Shown here in pieces: positions 1 to 12,154 of a DNA stretch of 64,000 nt; within the stretch, counting starts at the first letter, position 1; each line of letters begins with the position of its first letter. The translations under genes and the position numbers were made by a program. The notes beneath the pieces are model-generated. The model worked only from the letters and a program-made list of their open reading frames with translations, was not told the origin of the DNA and searched no databases. Origin of the DNA: Halorubrum halophilum (GTDB lineage: Archaea; Halobacteriota; Halobacteria; Halobacteriales; Haloferacaceae); assembly GCF_000739595.1 (NCBI RefSeq), contig NZ_BBJP01000081.1, forward strand, positions 62,001 through 126,000, read 5' to 3'.

Positions 1-2
1 TC

Positions 3-266
3 GCGAGCCAGTTCCTCGGGATGTTCTGCGTCTCGATCCCGCTGGCGTACGTCGGGGCACGCGAGGCGACGCCGGCGATCGACGTGCCCGGGCTCGCCGT
101 GACGATCCCGGAGATCGCGCTCCCCGCGATCGGGCTGTGGGGGGTGTACCTCGCGTTCCTCGCCGAGACGACGATCCCCGCCGCGATCAACTACTGGCGG
201 TTCCGCTCCGGGAAGTGGAAGGCGATAAGCGAGGCGTATCGGCCGGACACGCCCGCCGACGATTAA
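3..266 (+). CDS. MATE-family efflux transporter, C-terminal fragment (5' end outside window)
   Basis: The reading frame is open from the left edge and ends at TAA 264-266, so only the last 87 residues are present. The fragment has two hydrophobic stretches (about residues 7-18 and 33-52). It ends with a basic patch reading AAINYWRFRSGKWK, the kind of cytoplasmic tail seen at the C-terminus of haloarchaeal MATE (multidrug and toxin extrusion) antiporters. These polytopic membrane proteins exchange cations for organic substrates. No ligand-binding residues lie in the visible part. The family call rests on this tail motif and the hydrophobicity pattern; another 12-helix transporter remains possible. 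Confidence 0.6.
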   Translation, partial: ASQFLGMFCVSIPLAYVGAREATPAIDVPGLAVTIPEIALPAIGLWGVYLAFLAETTIPAAINYWRFRSGKWKAISEAYRPDTPADD

Positions 267-311
267 AAAGAGATCGGCGAGAGATCGGGAGTAAACAGCG
301 TCAAATATCTA

Positions 312-482
312 GCCGCTCGCTTATAAATAGTTGAATTCGGATCGATAGTGGCAGCTTCCAAAGTTCCAGCCGCTTGTTTATAAGTGGCTGATTTCGGATC
401 GGCGGCGAACACTTCCAAAGCCACAGTCGCTTATTTATAAATGGTTGACCGCGAATCGACGGTGAAGACCCCCAAAGCCCCA
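312..482 (+). repeat. three tandem 57-nt units of a dispersed repeat (copy A leader)
   Basis: Three head-to-tail units of exactly 57 nt occupy 312-368, 369-425 and 426-482. Each has the order GCCGCTT-like start, TTATAAAT/TTATAAGT, GGTTGA-like, GGATCG/GAATCG, then GAACACTTCCAAAGCC or a variant. Differences between units are substitutions only, with no spacers. Related units occur at 7828-7881 and, inverted, at 37626-37738. The last unit runs directly into the long element that follows. Confidence 0.85.
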
Positions 483-775
483 GCCGTGCTCGGCGAACCC
501 CAGCGACGCAAGCACCGCAAGGAGCGAGTGAAACGAGCGACTGAGGAGCGCAGCGAGCTGTGGGAGCCGAGCACGGCTGCCCCTTTGAGTCCCACCCGAC
601 CGCACAGCACCGCCGGAAGACGGTCGCCTCGCTGCGCTCGGCGCTGCGACTTCCGTGCTCCCGCTCGCTCCCTTCGGTCGCTCACGGGACCGCAGCCTCA
701 CGCCTCCCCAGCCTCGTCGCGCGACGCTCCTCGCGGTCGCCGACGGCGACCGCTCGGAGGCGCGCGCCTCCGCAC
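483..775 (+). repeat. long dispersed intergenic element, copy A
   Basis: No convincing gene lies here. Signposts shared with copy B (7882-8190), in the same order and orientation, are CCCCTTTGAGTCCC (about 580-593), CCTCCCCAGCCTCGTCGC (about 703-721) and CTCGGAGGCGCGC (about 753-765). A 13-nt perfect inverted repeat, AGCCGTGCTCGGC, has arms at 482-494 and 566-578. Flanking CAAAG (473-477) and CTTTG (583-587) extend the stem across a C-rich internal mismatch. A short hairpin, GGTCGCC-GAC-GGCGACC, lies at about 734-750. The function is unknown. A structured RNA, a MITE-like element or a recombination site are the options I would test. Confidence 0.7.
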
Positions 776-829
776 TAATCAGTGTGTGATCGATCGCTGC
801 GCTCGCTCGGTGTCTTTTAAAAGGTCACC

Positions 830-2041
830 TCACCACGCCTCGCGCAACACGCCCTCGATCGCTTCAGGCGTCGCGTCGAGGTCGGCGGGGGCCTGTTCCA
901 TCGACCAGTCATCGGCGATGTACTCGGCGATCGCGGGGAAGTCGTCCTCCTCGACCGGGTCCAGTTCGCGGAGCCGCGAGGGGACCGAGAGGGAGTCGCG
1001 GACCGCGGCGACCTCGCCCACCACGTCCTCAGCGATGGCGGTGTCGTCGCGGCCCGCGGTCGCGACGCCGAGCCCGTTCGCGAGCGCTCGCCGGCTCGCG
1101 TCCACCTCGTCGAAGAGGTACGCGAGGACGTGCGGCGCGACCACCGCGTGGACGTTCCCCTGCTGCACGTCGTACCGGCGGGCGAAGCCGTGGCCGAACG
1201 CGTGAATCACCGATATCTTCCGGTCGAGCTGGACGAGCAGCGCGCCGACCACGGCGCGGTCGGTCGCCGCCGGATCGTCGGGACGGTCGCCGGCGACGTG
1301 CGGGAGCGCGTCCCGCAGGAGCCGGGTCCCGTGGACCGCGGTCGCGTCGCTCACGGGCGAGGCGTCGGCGGCGTACGGCGTCTCGATCCCCTTGTTGAAC
1401 CCGTTCATCGCCGATCCCGCCAGCACCGACCGCGGGGTGGTCTCGAACAGCGCCGGGTCCGCGAGGTCGATCGCGGGCATCGCGCCGCCGCCGCTGACGG
1501 TCATCGGCTGGCCGGTGGGCGAGGCGTCGGCGGCGATCACCTCCAGCGAGCCGCCCGTGGAGACATCCGCGCCGGCGAACGTCGTCGGGATCACGACGAA
1601 GGGGATCGCGGGGTCGCTCCCGGGCGCGAGGTCGCCGAGCGCGTCCGTGCCGTCCTCCGCGTCAGCGCGGAGGTCGGCGATGTCCCGGCCGTCCACGTCG
1701 AGCAGGGTCGCCTGTCGGGCCACGTCGAGGCTGCTCCCGCCGCCGACCGCGACGAGGCAGTCCGCACCGACCTCGGCCCGCTTGTCGAGTAAGTCGAACG
1801 CCTCCTCGACGCGCTTGTCCGGGGTCGTCCCGTCGAAGACGCCGGCGAACCGGTCGCCGAGTCCCTCGCGTATCGGGTCCATCAGGTCGTCGTTGGCGCC
1901 GACGTTCGAGCCGCAGACGACGAGCGCGTCACCGAGGCCTCGCTCGTCGAGGGCGTCGCCGAGTTCGGCGACGCGCCCGCGGCCGTATCGGATCTGACAG
2001 CCCTGATAGTCGTGTTCGAAGGAGTCCGCGATCGGTAGCAT
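830..2041 (-). CDS. iron-containing alcohol dehydrogenase family protein
   Basis: A 403-aa soluble protein of the Fe-ADH fold (NAD(P)-dependent, dehydroquinate-synthase-like superfamily). The N-terminal nucleotide-binding half carries the GGGSSLD phosphate-binding motif followed by VIPTTFAGADVS. The helical C-terminal half has HAFGHGFARRY. The start was chosen at ATG 2041 (MLPIADSFE), because the 31 codons upstream in this frame show no family features. Typical metal ligands look altered: the usual DAxxHxxE region reads NGFNKGIE, and the usual HG near the end reads QQG. The enzyme may therefore be a divergent subgroup using other ligands, and its substrate cannot be stated. It is transcribed alone, divergently from the RNA-ligase-like gene at 2199. 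Confidence 0.8.
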   Translation of the reverse strand: MLPIADSFEHDYQGCQIRYGRGRVAELGDALDERGLGDALVVCGSNVGANDDLMDPIREGLGDRFAGVFDGTTPDKRVEEAFDLLDKRAEVGADCLVAVGGGSSLDVARQATLLDVDGRDIADLRADAEDGTDALGDLAPGSDPAIPFVVIPTTFAGADVSTGGSLEVIAADASPTGQPMTVSGGGAMPAIDLADPALFETTPRSVLAGSAMNGFNKGIETPYAADASPVSDATAVHGTRLLRDALPHVAGDRPDDPAATDRAVVGALLVQLDRKISVIHAFGHGFARRYDVQQGNVHAVVAPHVLAYLFDEVDASRRALANGLGVATAGRDDTAIAEDVVGEVAAVRDSLSVPSRLRELDPVEEDDFPAIAEYIADDWSMEQAPADLDATPEAIEGVLREAW

Positions 2042-2198
2042 CGAACGCCGATACGCCGGGCGGCGGCTTGTAGCTGTGGGAACGGGCGGCACACGCGGGC
2101 GGTATTCGGAACGCGCGTCCCCGCGGGCGAACACGAGCGACTCCCAAGAGCCAACCCGCTCCGGGACGCACCCTTCGACGACTCACCATCGTCCACTC

Positions 2199-3083
2199 AT
2201 GCGCTCGTTCCCACCCCTCCCCAACGTTCGCGGCTCGCGGGCCTCCGACGATCTCCTCGCGGGCCACCTCTGGCTCCTCGAACTGATCGACGGGACGGGG
2301 CTCCGCTTCGGGATGGACGCATCCGGCCTCATCCGCTTCGGCGACCCCGAAACGACGTACGCGGACCCGGAGGCGGTCCCGGTCGCGCTCCGACCCGCCG
2401 TCAGGCGCGTCCGCGAGCGGTTCGACCGCGAGGCCCTCCGGGACGCGGTCGCCGACCCCGAGAGCGTGGTCTTCTTCGGCGTCGCGACCCACCACCGAGG
2501 AACCGACTACGACTGGGACCGGCTCCCGTCGTTCCTCGGGACCGACGTGTGGATCGGGAGGGCGACGGGACAAGAGGCGGAGTCGGGCGCGGAGTCGCGA
2601 GAGGGATCGTTCCGGCCCCCCGACGCCGCCGCGGCCATCTTCGAGGGAGTCGGTCTCGACCCGGTCAACGCGGTCGAGCGCGAGGTGAACGCTCGCGACT
2701 TCGACCCGGAGGGGTACGCGATTCCGGGGTCGGCGTGGCGCGACGGGCCAGCCGCCGGCGTCGTCGTGCGCAACAAGCGGGGTGGGCGGGGGAGAATTCT
2801 CGCGGACGAGAGGGCGACGGGCACGAGCGAGGACGCCCCGGACTTCGACGATCCCGAAGCGATCGCCGAGACGTACGCCACCGAAGACCGGTTCGAGCGC
2901 GTCGTCGCGGATCTCGATCGGCGGGGTGCGGCCGCGACCGTCGACGCGGTCGCCGACCGGGTCGTCGAGTCGATCGCGAGGGAAACGCCCGTTCGGTTCG
3001 GCGCCGGCGGCGGGAGCGCGGATCCGGGCCGGGTTCGCGCCGCGGTCACCGAGCGGGCGCGAGTCGCGCTCGCCGACCGATAG
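2199..3083 (+). CDS. RNA-ligase-like nucleotidyltransferase domain protein lacking the motif I lysine
   Basis: A 294-aa protein resembling the haloarchaeal RNA_ligase family (covalent nucleotidyltransferase fold). The start at ATG 2199 (MRSFPPLP) begins the conserved region; an upstream in-frame start would add a non-conserved leader. Visible blocks are LLELIDGTGLRF at about residues 26-37 (motif I position), VVFFGVATHHRGTDYDW at about 91-107 (motif III-like) and AAGVVVRNKRGGRG at about 185-198 (motif IV/V-like). A functional ligase needs K-x-D-G in motif I. Here codon 29 is CTG, giving L-I-D-G. The glutamate normal after FFG is also valine. The fold is probably kept, but adenylate transfer is probably lost. 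It lies about 100 bp upstream of gyrB on the same strand. Confidence 0.65.
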   Translation: MRSFPPLPNVRGSRASDDLLAGHLWLLELIDGTGLRFGMDASGLIRFGDPETTYADPEAVPVALRPAVRRVRERFDREALRDAVADPESVVFFGVATHHRGTDYDWDRLPSFLGTDVWIGRATGQEAESGAESREGSFRPPDAAAAIFEGVGLDPVNAVEREVNARDFDPEGYAIPGSAWRDGPAAGVVVRNKRGGRGRILADERATGTSEDAPDFDDPEAIAETYATEDRFERVVADLDRRGAAATVDAVADRVVESIARETPVRFGAGGGSADPGRVRAAVTERARVALADR

Positions 3084-3111
3084 ATTGCCGGGTTCGTCAC
3101 TTACGATATGA

Positions 3112-7631
<4,520 letters not shown>

Positions 7632-7827
7632 GCGCACCGATCGAGTCGTTCAGAATCGACATCCCCACGGCCCGTTCGCTTTTACCGCGATCCGGCTTCA
7701 GTGAGTCCTCTGTAAGCGATTCAGTCTTCTCGGGTGCAACCGATACAGAGACAGCGGCGATGGATAGCGGGAGTATGTGTCTCAATTCGGTTGATCGGTC
7801 GTTTATACGTAATCGAGTGGTGTTGCT
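7632..7827. other. intergenic stretch between gyrA and repeat copy B
   Basis: No gene is visible. A TTTTA tract lies just after gyrA (about 7680-7684). At 7801-7827 GTTTATACGTAATCGAGTGG resembles a decayed leader unit of the repeat that follows. Confidence 0.4.
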
Positions 7828-8190
7828 GTCGACTGTTTATAAGTAGTAGACGGCTCTGCGGTGAACACCTCCAAAGCCCCAGCCGGCGAGGCGGGCGCAC
7901 GCTCGCTGCGCTCCTCAGTCGTTCGCTCACTTCGTTCGCTCCCTCGTTGCGGTGCTTACGTCGTCATCAGAACGCAGAGCGTTCTGATTGGCTCACGAGA
8001 GCTCCGCTCTCGTGAACGCCTGCGCCCGCCTCGCCGGCTACCCCTTTGAGTCCCGCCCCGCACCGCAACCGCACCTCACACCTCCCCAGCCTCGTCGCTG
8101 GCGCCGACGGCGCCAGCGACTCCCTCGCGGGCTCCTCGCGGGCCGATAGCCCGCTCGGAGGCGCGCCACCGCCACGTTCATTTATAAGCG
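7828..8190 (+). repeat. long dispersed intergenic element, copy B
   Basis: It begins with a 54-nt leader unit (7828-7881) ending GAACACCTCCAAAGCCCC. A perfect 19-nt inverted repeat follows, with arms 7881-7899 and 8021-8039 (AGCCGGCGAGGCGGGCGCA and its complement). CAAAG (7872-7876) and CTTTG (8044-8048) lie outside the arms. The interior (7901-7963) is the reverse complement of the interior of copy A (504-558). Perfect hairpins with 3-nt loops lie at 7966-7988 (10-bp stem) and 7994-8014 (9-bp stem), with another at about 8095-8117. The downstream signposts CCCCTTTGAGTCCC, CCTCCCCAGCCTCGTCGC and GCTCGGAGGCGCGC match copy A in order and strand. Confidence 0.8.
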
Positions 8191-8239
8191 ATCGCCGTCG
8201 CCGTCGCTCATTTCCATTTAAATACTGTATCGCCACTAC

Positions 8240-8271
8240 CGATCTACAACACTCACTCCCGCTATCGATCA
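8240..8271. repeat. short dispersed repeat, copy 1
   Basis: The segment reads CGATCT, then a variable ACAACAC, then TCACTCCCG and CTATCGATCA. It matches 50419-50450 at 26 of 32 positions, with differences mainly at transitions. It lies between repeat copy B and the lipoprotein pseudogene. The function is unknown. Confidence 0.5.
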
Positions 8272-8408
8272 AGGGGCGATCGTCGGCGATCAACGGTTTC
8301 GACCGAGAAGTCCCTCATGGATGGAACACCGACGGCGTCCACGCTCCGCGTGGCGTTCGCAACGGCTTCGTGTGCGGGGTTGAAGTCCGAGAGCGACGAG
8401 TCACCGGC

Positions 8409-8793
8409 ATGGACCGACGCGAACTTCTCACGGCGACGACCGCGACGGTGACAGCGGCGGCGACCGCCGGCTGTCTCGAACTGGGAGAGAACGACTCCGG
8501 GCGGCTCGATCTGACGGTCCGAAACGAGCGACGAACCGATAGACGTCGACGTGGTCGTACGCGGCGACGACGGGACGCTGTACTTGGAGGAGACCGACCG
8601 CGTCGACGTCGGTGTTGCCCGCGCGTTCGAGACGACGGTCGGCGAGACCGGCCGCCACGAGGTCGTCGTGACCGGCGGCGACTGGGAGGGACGACTCGCG
8701 TGGGACGCTGGGGTCTGCGCCCTGTACGACGGGCAGATCACGGTCGACGCCGAGACCGTTTCGGTCGCCGGCGAGTGCGTCGATCCGCGGTAG
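8409..8793 (+). pseudogene. Tat-type lipoprotein gene broken by a frameshift
   Basis: The 5' part (from ATG 8409) encodes MDRRELLTATTATVTA followed by a TAGC lipobox, with Cys22 as the expected lipidated residue. The twin arginines make this a Tat-exported lipoprotein signal typical of haloarchaea. The mature part starts normally (RLDLTVRNE). At about 8526-8531 the sensible reading then moves to the next frame, where it continues as SDEPIDVDVVVRGDDG to TAG 8791-8793. Loss of one AG from an AGAG sequence would explain the shift. The joined product would be about 128 aa, a small beta-rich lipoprotein with two late cysteines. A sequencing error is the alternative. No substrate or partner can be inferred. 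Confidence 0.7.
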
Positions 8794-8844
8794 CCGAACG
8801 TTCAGGAAAATTACTTACGGTCACCGCGAAAACGGCCGGACGAG

Positions 8845-10884
8845 ATGGACGAGTACGAGGGGATAGACGAGATCGTACACGAGCCGAGCGCGGCGTTCGC
8901 CGAGTCGACGAACGTCGCCGCGTTCATGCGCGAGTACGGGATCGACGACTACGAGGAGCTGATCGAACGCACCACCTCGGAGGTCGCCGGCGAGCCCGAA
9001 TCCGGCGTCAACTGGTTCTGGGACGAGATCGTCGACTACCTCGACATCGACTTTTACACCGAGTACGAGACCGTTCGTGACGACACCGACGGCCCGCAGT
9101 TCACCGACTGGTACTCCGGCGGCGAGATCAACGTCGCGCATAACGTCGTCGACCGCCACGCCGCCCTCGACTCGCCGAACCGGAACCGCGTCGCGCTGAT
9201 CTGGGAGGGCGAACCGGGTGACGTCCGGGAGGTCACCTTCCACGAACTCAAACGCGAGAGCGACCGCGTCGCCAACTATCTCGAATCCGTTGGGATCGAG
9301 ACCGGCGACACGGTCGGGCTGTACATGCCGATGGTACCTGAGGTCGTCTCGATCCTCTACGGCTGCCTGAAGGTCGGCGCGATCGCGGTGCCGATCTTCT
9401 CCGGATTCGGCACCGAGGCGACGGCGACGCGGATCGCGGACGCGGAGCCGTCGGTCCTGTTCACGGGAGACGGGTTCTACCGCCGCGGGAGCGAGGTGCG
9501 ACTGAAAGCGACCGCCGACGCGGCGATCGAAGCGGCCGGTCACGTCGAGCACACCGTGGTGTACGACCGGCTCGGCGCGACGCCCGGGAGTGGCGAAGAC
9601 GCCGAGCGCGCCGCCGGCGACTCCGAAGACCCGGTCCCGTGGACTCCCGACCGCGACGCCACGTGGACCGAGGCGGTCGGGTCGCAGCCGGTCGGCTACG
9701 AGACGAAGCGGCTCCCCAGCGATCAGGAGTCCATGCTGCTGTACTCGTCAGGAACCACCGGCGAGCCGAAAGGGATCGTCCACACCCACGCGGGCGTCCT
9801 CACGCAGTGCGCGAAGGAGATCCACTTCGGCTTCGACCAGAAGCCCGCGGACCGGTTCTTCTGGGTCTCCGATATCGGCTGGATGATGGGCCCGTGGACG
9901 CTGATCGGTAACCACGCGTTCGGCGGGACGGTGGTGATGTATGAAGGGGCGCCCGATCACCCCGAGCCGGACCGGTTCTGGGAGCTGATCGACCGGCACG
10001 CGATCACGCAGTTCGGTATCTCGCCGACCGCGATCCGCGCGCTCCGCAAGCACGGCGATCAGTGGGTCGAAGGCCACGACCTCTCCTCGCTCCGCATCTT
10101 GGGCTCGACGGGCGAGCCGTGGGACCCCGAGTCATGGCGCTGGTTCTACGACGCGGTCGGCGGCGGCGAGTGCCCCATCGTCAACATCTCCGGCGGCACG
10201 GAGATCTGCGGCTGCTTCCTGATGCCGATGCCGAACCAGCCGCTGAAGCCCTGCACGCTCGGCGGACCGGGGCTCGGGATGGACATCGACATCGTCGACG
10301 AGACGGGGGAGTCCGTCAAAGAGTCGGGCGAGCGCGGGTTCCTCGTCGCGCGCGACTCCTGCCCCTCGATGACCAAGTCGCTGTGGTCGGGCGACGAGCG
10401 GTACATCGAGGAGTACTGGTCGACGTGGGACGACCTCTGGGACCACGGGGACTTCGCGCAGAAGGACGCGGACGGGTTCTGGTTCCTCCACGGCCGCGCC
10501 GACGACGCCCTGAACGTCGCCGGCCGGAAGGTCGGCCCGGCCGAGATCGAGGGCGTGCTCATCGACCACGACGCCGTCAATCAGGCGGCCGCGGTCGGCG
10601 TCCCCGACGACACCACCGGGACGGCGGTGGTCGCGTACGTCGTGCTCGAACCCGGCGTCGAACCGAGCGACGAGCTTCGGGAGGAGCTCCGGGCGCTCGT
10701 GGGTGAGGAGCACGGCAAGCCGTTCCGGCCGCGCGAGCTGCTGTTCGTCGACGCGTTCCCGAAGACGCAGTCCGGGAAGATCATCCGGCGCGCGATCGAG
10801 TCGGTGTATAACGGCGAGGACCCCGGCGACCTCTCGTCGATGGAGAACCCGGAGGCGCTGGAGGGACTTCGGGACCCGGTCTGA
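8845..10884 (+). CDS. AMP-forming acetyl/acyl-CoA synthetase (ANL superfamily)
   Basis: A 679-aa cytoplasmic enzyme expected to activate acetate or a short-chain acid to its CoA thioester through an acyl-adenylate. Visible features are an N-terminal acetyl-CoA-synthase-type domain (FTDWYSGGEINVAHN, about 88-102), the P-loop-like YSSGTTGEPKG (about 299-309), a GSTGEPWD motif, and a C-terminal lid with GRADDALNVAGRKVGP and the adenylation lysine in QSGKIIRR. Its length and N-terminal domain fit the acetyl-CoA synthetase group better than long-chain ligases. It appears to be a single-gene unit, with an AT-rich box (about 8809-8817) some 28 nt before the ATG. Confidence 0.9.
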   Translation: MDEYEGIDEIVHEPSAAFAESTNVAAFMREYGIDDYEELIERTTSEVAGEPESGVNWFWDEIVDYLDIDFYTEYETVRDDTDGPQFTDWYSGGEINVAHNVVDRHAALDSPNRNRVALIWEGEPGDVREVTFHELKRESDRVANYLESVGIETGDTVGLYMPMVPEVVSILYGCLKVGAIAVPIFSGFGTEATATRIADAEPSVLFTGDGFYRRGSEVRLKATADAAIEAAGHVEHTVVYDRLGATPGSGEDAERAAGDSEDPVPWTPDRDATWTEAVGSQPVGYETKRLPSDQESMLLYSSGTTGEPKGIVHTHAGVLTQCAKEIHFGFDQKPADRFFWVSDIGWMMGPWTLIGNHAFGGTVVMYEGAPDHPEPDRFWELIDRHAITQFGISPTAIRALRKHGDQWVEGHDLSSLRILGSTGEPWDPESWRWFYDAVGGGECPIVNISGGTEICGCFLMPMPNQPLKPCTLGGPGLGMDIDIVDETGESVKESGERGFLVARDSCPSMTKSLWSGDERYIEEYWSTWDDLWDHGDFAQKDADGFWFLHGRADDALNVAGRKVGPAEIEGVLIDHDAVNQAAAVGVPDDTTGTAVVAYVVLEPGVEPSDELREELRALVGEEHGKPFRPRELLFVDAFPKTQSGKIIRRAIESVYNGEDPGDLSSMENPEALEGLRDPV

Positions 10885-10935
10885 CGGCCGGGAACCGGCA
10901 GTCGACGGAACACGCAGACGACAGCGAACGCGTTT

Positions 10936-11406
10936 TTAAGCGCGCGCCTCGTCGACCGCCGCTTCGAGGGCGTCGTAGTCGGGCTCCTGTCCGGAGTCGT
11001 CCGCGAGCCACCGGTACGTCACGACGCCGTCGCCGTCGATCACGAACACAGCGCGCTGTGCGACCGTGTCGACGCCGTAGTGCTCGAACGACTCGATCGC
11101 GTCGTACGCCTCGATTGCGCGGTGGGCGGGGTCGGCGACGAGCGCGAACGGGAGGTCGTACTGCGCCCGGTAGGCGGCCAGCGCGTGCGGGAGGTCGGTG
11201 CTCACGCCGAACAGCGTGCAGTCGTCGCGGTCGAACCCGTCGCGGAGCGCCTCCATCTCGTCCGTACAGGTGTTCGAGAAGGCGGCCGGGAAGAAGGCGA
11301 GCACGGCGGGCTCCCCGCCGAGATGGTCGGACAGGTCGAACGGCTCGATCTCGTCGGTCACGAGCGAGGCGGTGAACGTCGGGGCGTCGTCGCCGACATC
11401 AGTCAT
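10936..11406 (-). CDS. peroxiredoxin (AhpC/TSA, BCP-like)
   Basis: A 156-aa thioredoxin-fold peroxidase that reduces hydroperoxides through a reactive cysteine. The peroxidatic centre is FPAAFSNTCTDE with Cys47. The downstream FALVADPAH and GVVTYRW blocks are typical of redoxin proteins. No second cysteine is present, so a 1-Cys mechanism or an external thiol partner is likely. ATG 11406 (MTDVGDDAPTF) gives the family N-terminus; the 26 codons further upstream are not conserved. It is convergent with the acyl-CoA synthetase gene. Confidence 0.9.
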   Translation of the reverse strand: MTDVGDDAPTFTASLVTDEIEPFDLSDHLGGEPAVLAFFPAAFSNTCTDEMEALRDGFDRDDCTLFGVSTDLPHALAAYRAQYDLPFALVADPAHRAIEAYDAIESFEHYGVDTVAQRAVFVIDGDGVVTYRWLADDSGQEPDYDALEAAVDEARA

Positions 11407-11595
11407 ACCGGATCGGTCGTCGCGGTGCGGTATCACCGTTTCGCCGTCGGCAGCGATTCGGGCCGGTTCCGAGACGGATGGCATCGAACACGAGACAGCC
11501 GGGAACGGTAATTTCGTGAGGCCTCAGACGGTATCTACACCTCGTTCATCGAGGCAAAAAGACTATAGTCGCCAGAGATTTACGGTCGTATAGAG

Positions 11596-11913
11596 ATGGC
11601 AAGTGCGATTCCACTGATCGGCGGCATCCCGGCGGGCCCGGAGCTCCTCATCATCCTGCTCGTGTTGGTCCTACTGTTCGGGGCGAACAAGATTCCGAAG
11701 CTCGCTCGGTCGACCGGCCAAGCGATGGGCGAGTTCAAGAAGGGGCGCGAACAGGTCGAGGACGAACTACAGCAGATGCAGGGCGACGACGAGGACACGG
11801 CGGTCGAGACGGACTCGACGGTTAACACCGGCTCCACGGTCAACTCCGACTCCACGATCGACGACGAGGACGACGAGTTCGAGACGGAGACCGAGAAAGA
11901 GACCCGCACGTAA
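11596..11913 (+). CDS. tatA: Sec-independent translocase protein TatA
   Basis: A 105-aa membrane protein of the twin-arginine translocation pore, which exports folded proteins such as the Tat lipoproteins common in haloarchaea. It has one transmembrane helix (about 13-31, GPELLIILLVLVLLFGANK). The conserved FGANKIPKLARSTGQAMGEF hinge and amphipathic helix follow. The charged tail has a threefold repeat (STVNTG, STVNSD, STIDDE) and ends in an acidic run. No tatC is adjacent. Confidence 0.93.
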   Translation: MASAIPLIGGIPAGPELLIILLVLVLLFGANKIPKLARSTGQAMGEFKKGREQVEDELQQMQGDDEDTAVETDSTVNTGSTVNSDSTIDDEDDEFETETEKETRT

Positions 11914-11973
11914 TCGGCTCCGCGACGCCGACCGATCCCCGCAGCGACGTTTTCTCCACTCTTTACTCGCCTC

Positions 11974-12046
11974 GGGCGCGTGGCCTAGCGGACAGGGCGA
12001 GAGGTTCCTAACCTCTCGATCGCGGGTTCGAATCCCGTCGCGCCCG
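11974..12046 (+). tRNA. tRNA-Arg (anticodon CCT)
   Basis: The cloverleaf is readable. The acceptor is GGGCGCG paired with CGCGCCC, with discriminator G at 12046. The anticodon stem AGAGG/CCTCT holds loop TTCCTAA, so the anticodon is CCT and decodes AGG. The T arm is GCGGG-TTCGAAT-CCCGT. No intron and no encoded CCA. Confidence 0.95.
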
Positions 12047-12109
12047 CTCCTCACTTCGTTCGTCACGGGCGCGACTGGCTCCACGCTCGCTCACTCCGTT
12101 CGCTCGCGT

Positions 12110-12130
12110 GGATCCCGCCACGCCCGCTCT
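12110..12130 (+). repeat. degenerate copy of the tRNA-Arg 3' end
   Basis: GGATCCCGCCACGCCCGCTC matches the tRNA 3' end and its following bases (from 12030) at about 18 of 22 positions, in the same orientation and 64 nt downstream of the gene. It could be an old attachment-site scar or chance similarity in GC-rich sequence. Confidence 0.3.
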
Positions 12131-12154
12131 TACGTCAATTTTTAAACACTCCCG

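Noticed and set aside
312-482. A CRISPR array
   Set aside because: The 57-nt units are contiguous with no spacers and differ by substitutions, and no cas genes occur in the window.
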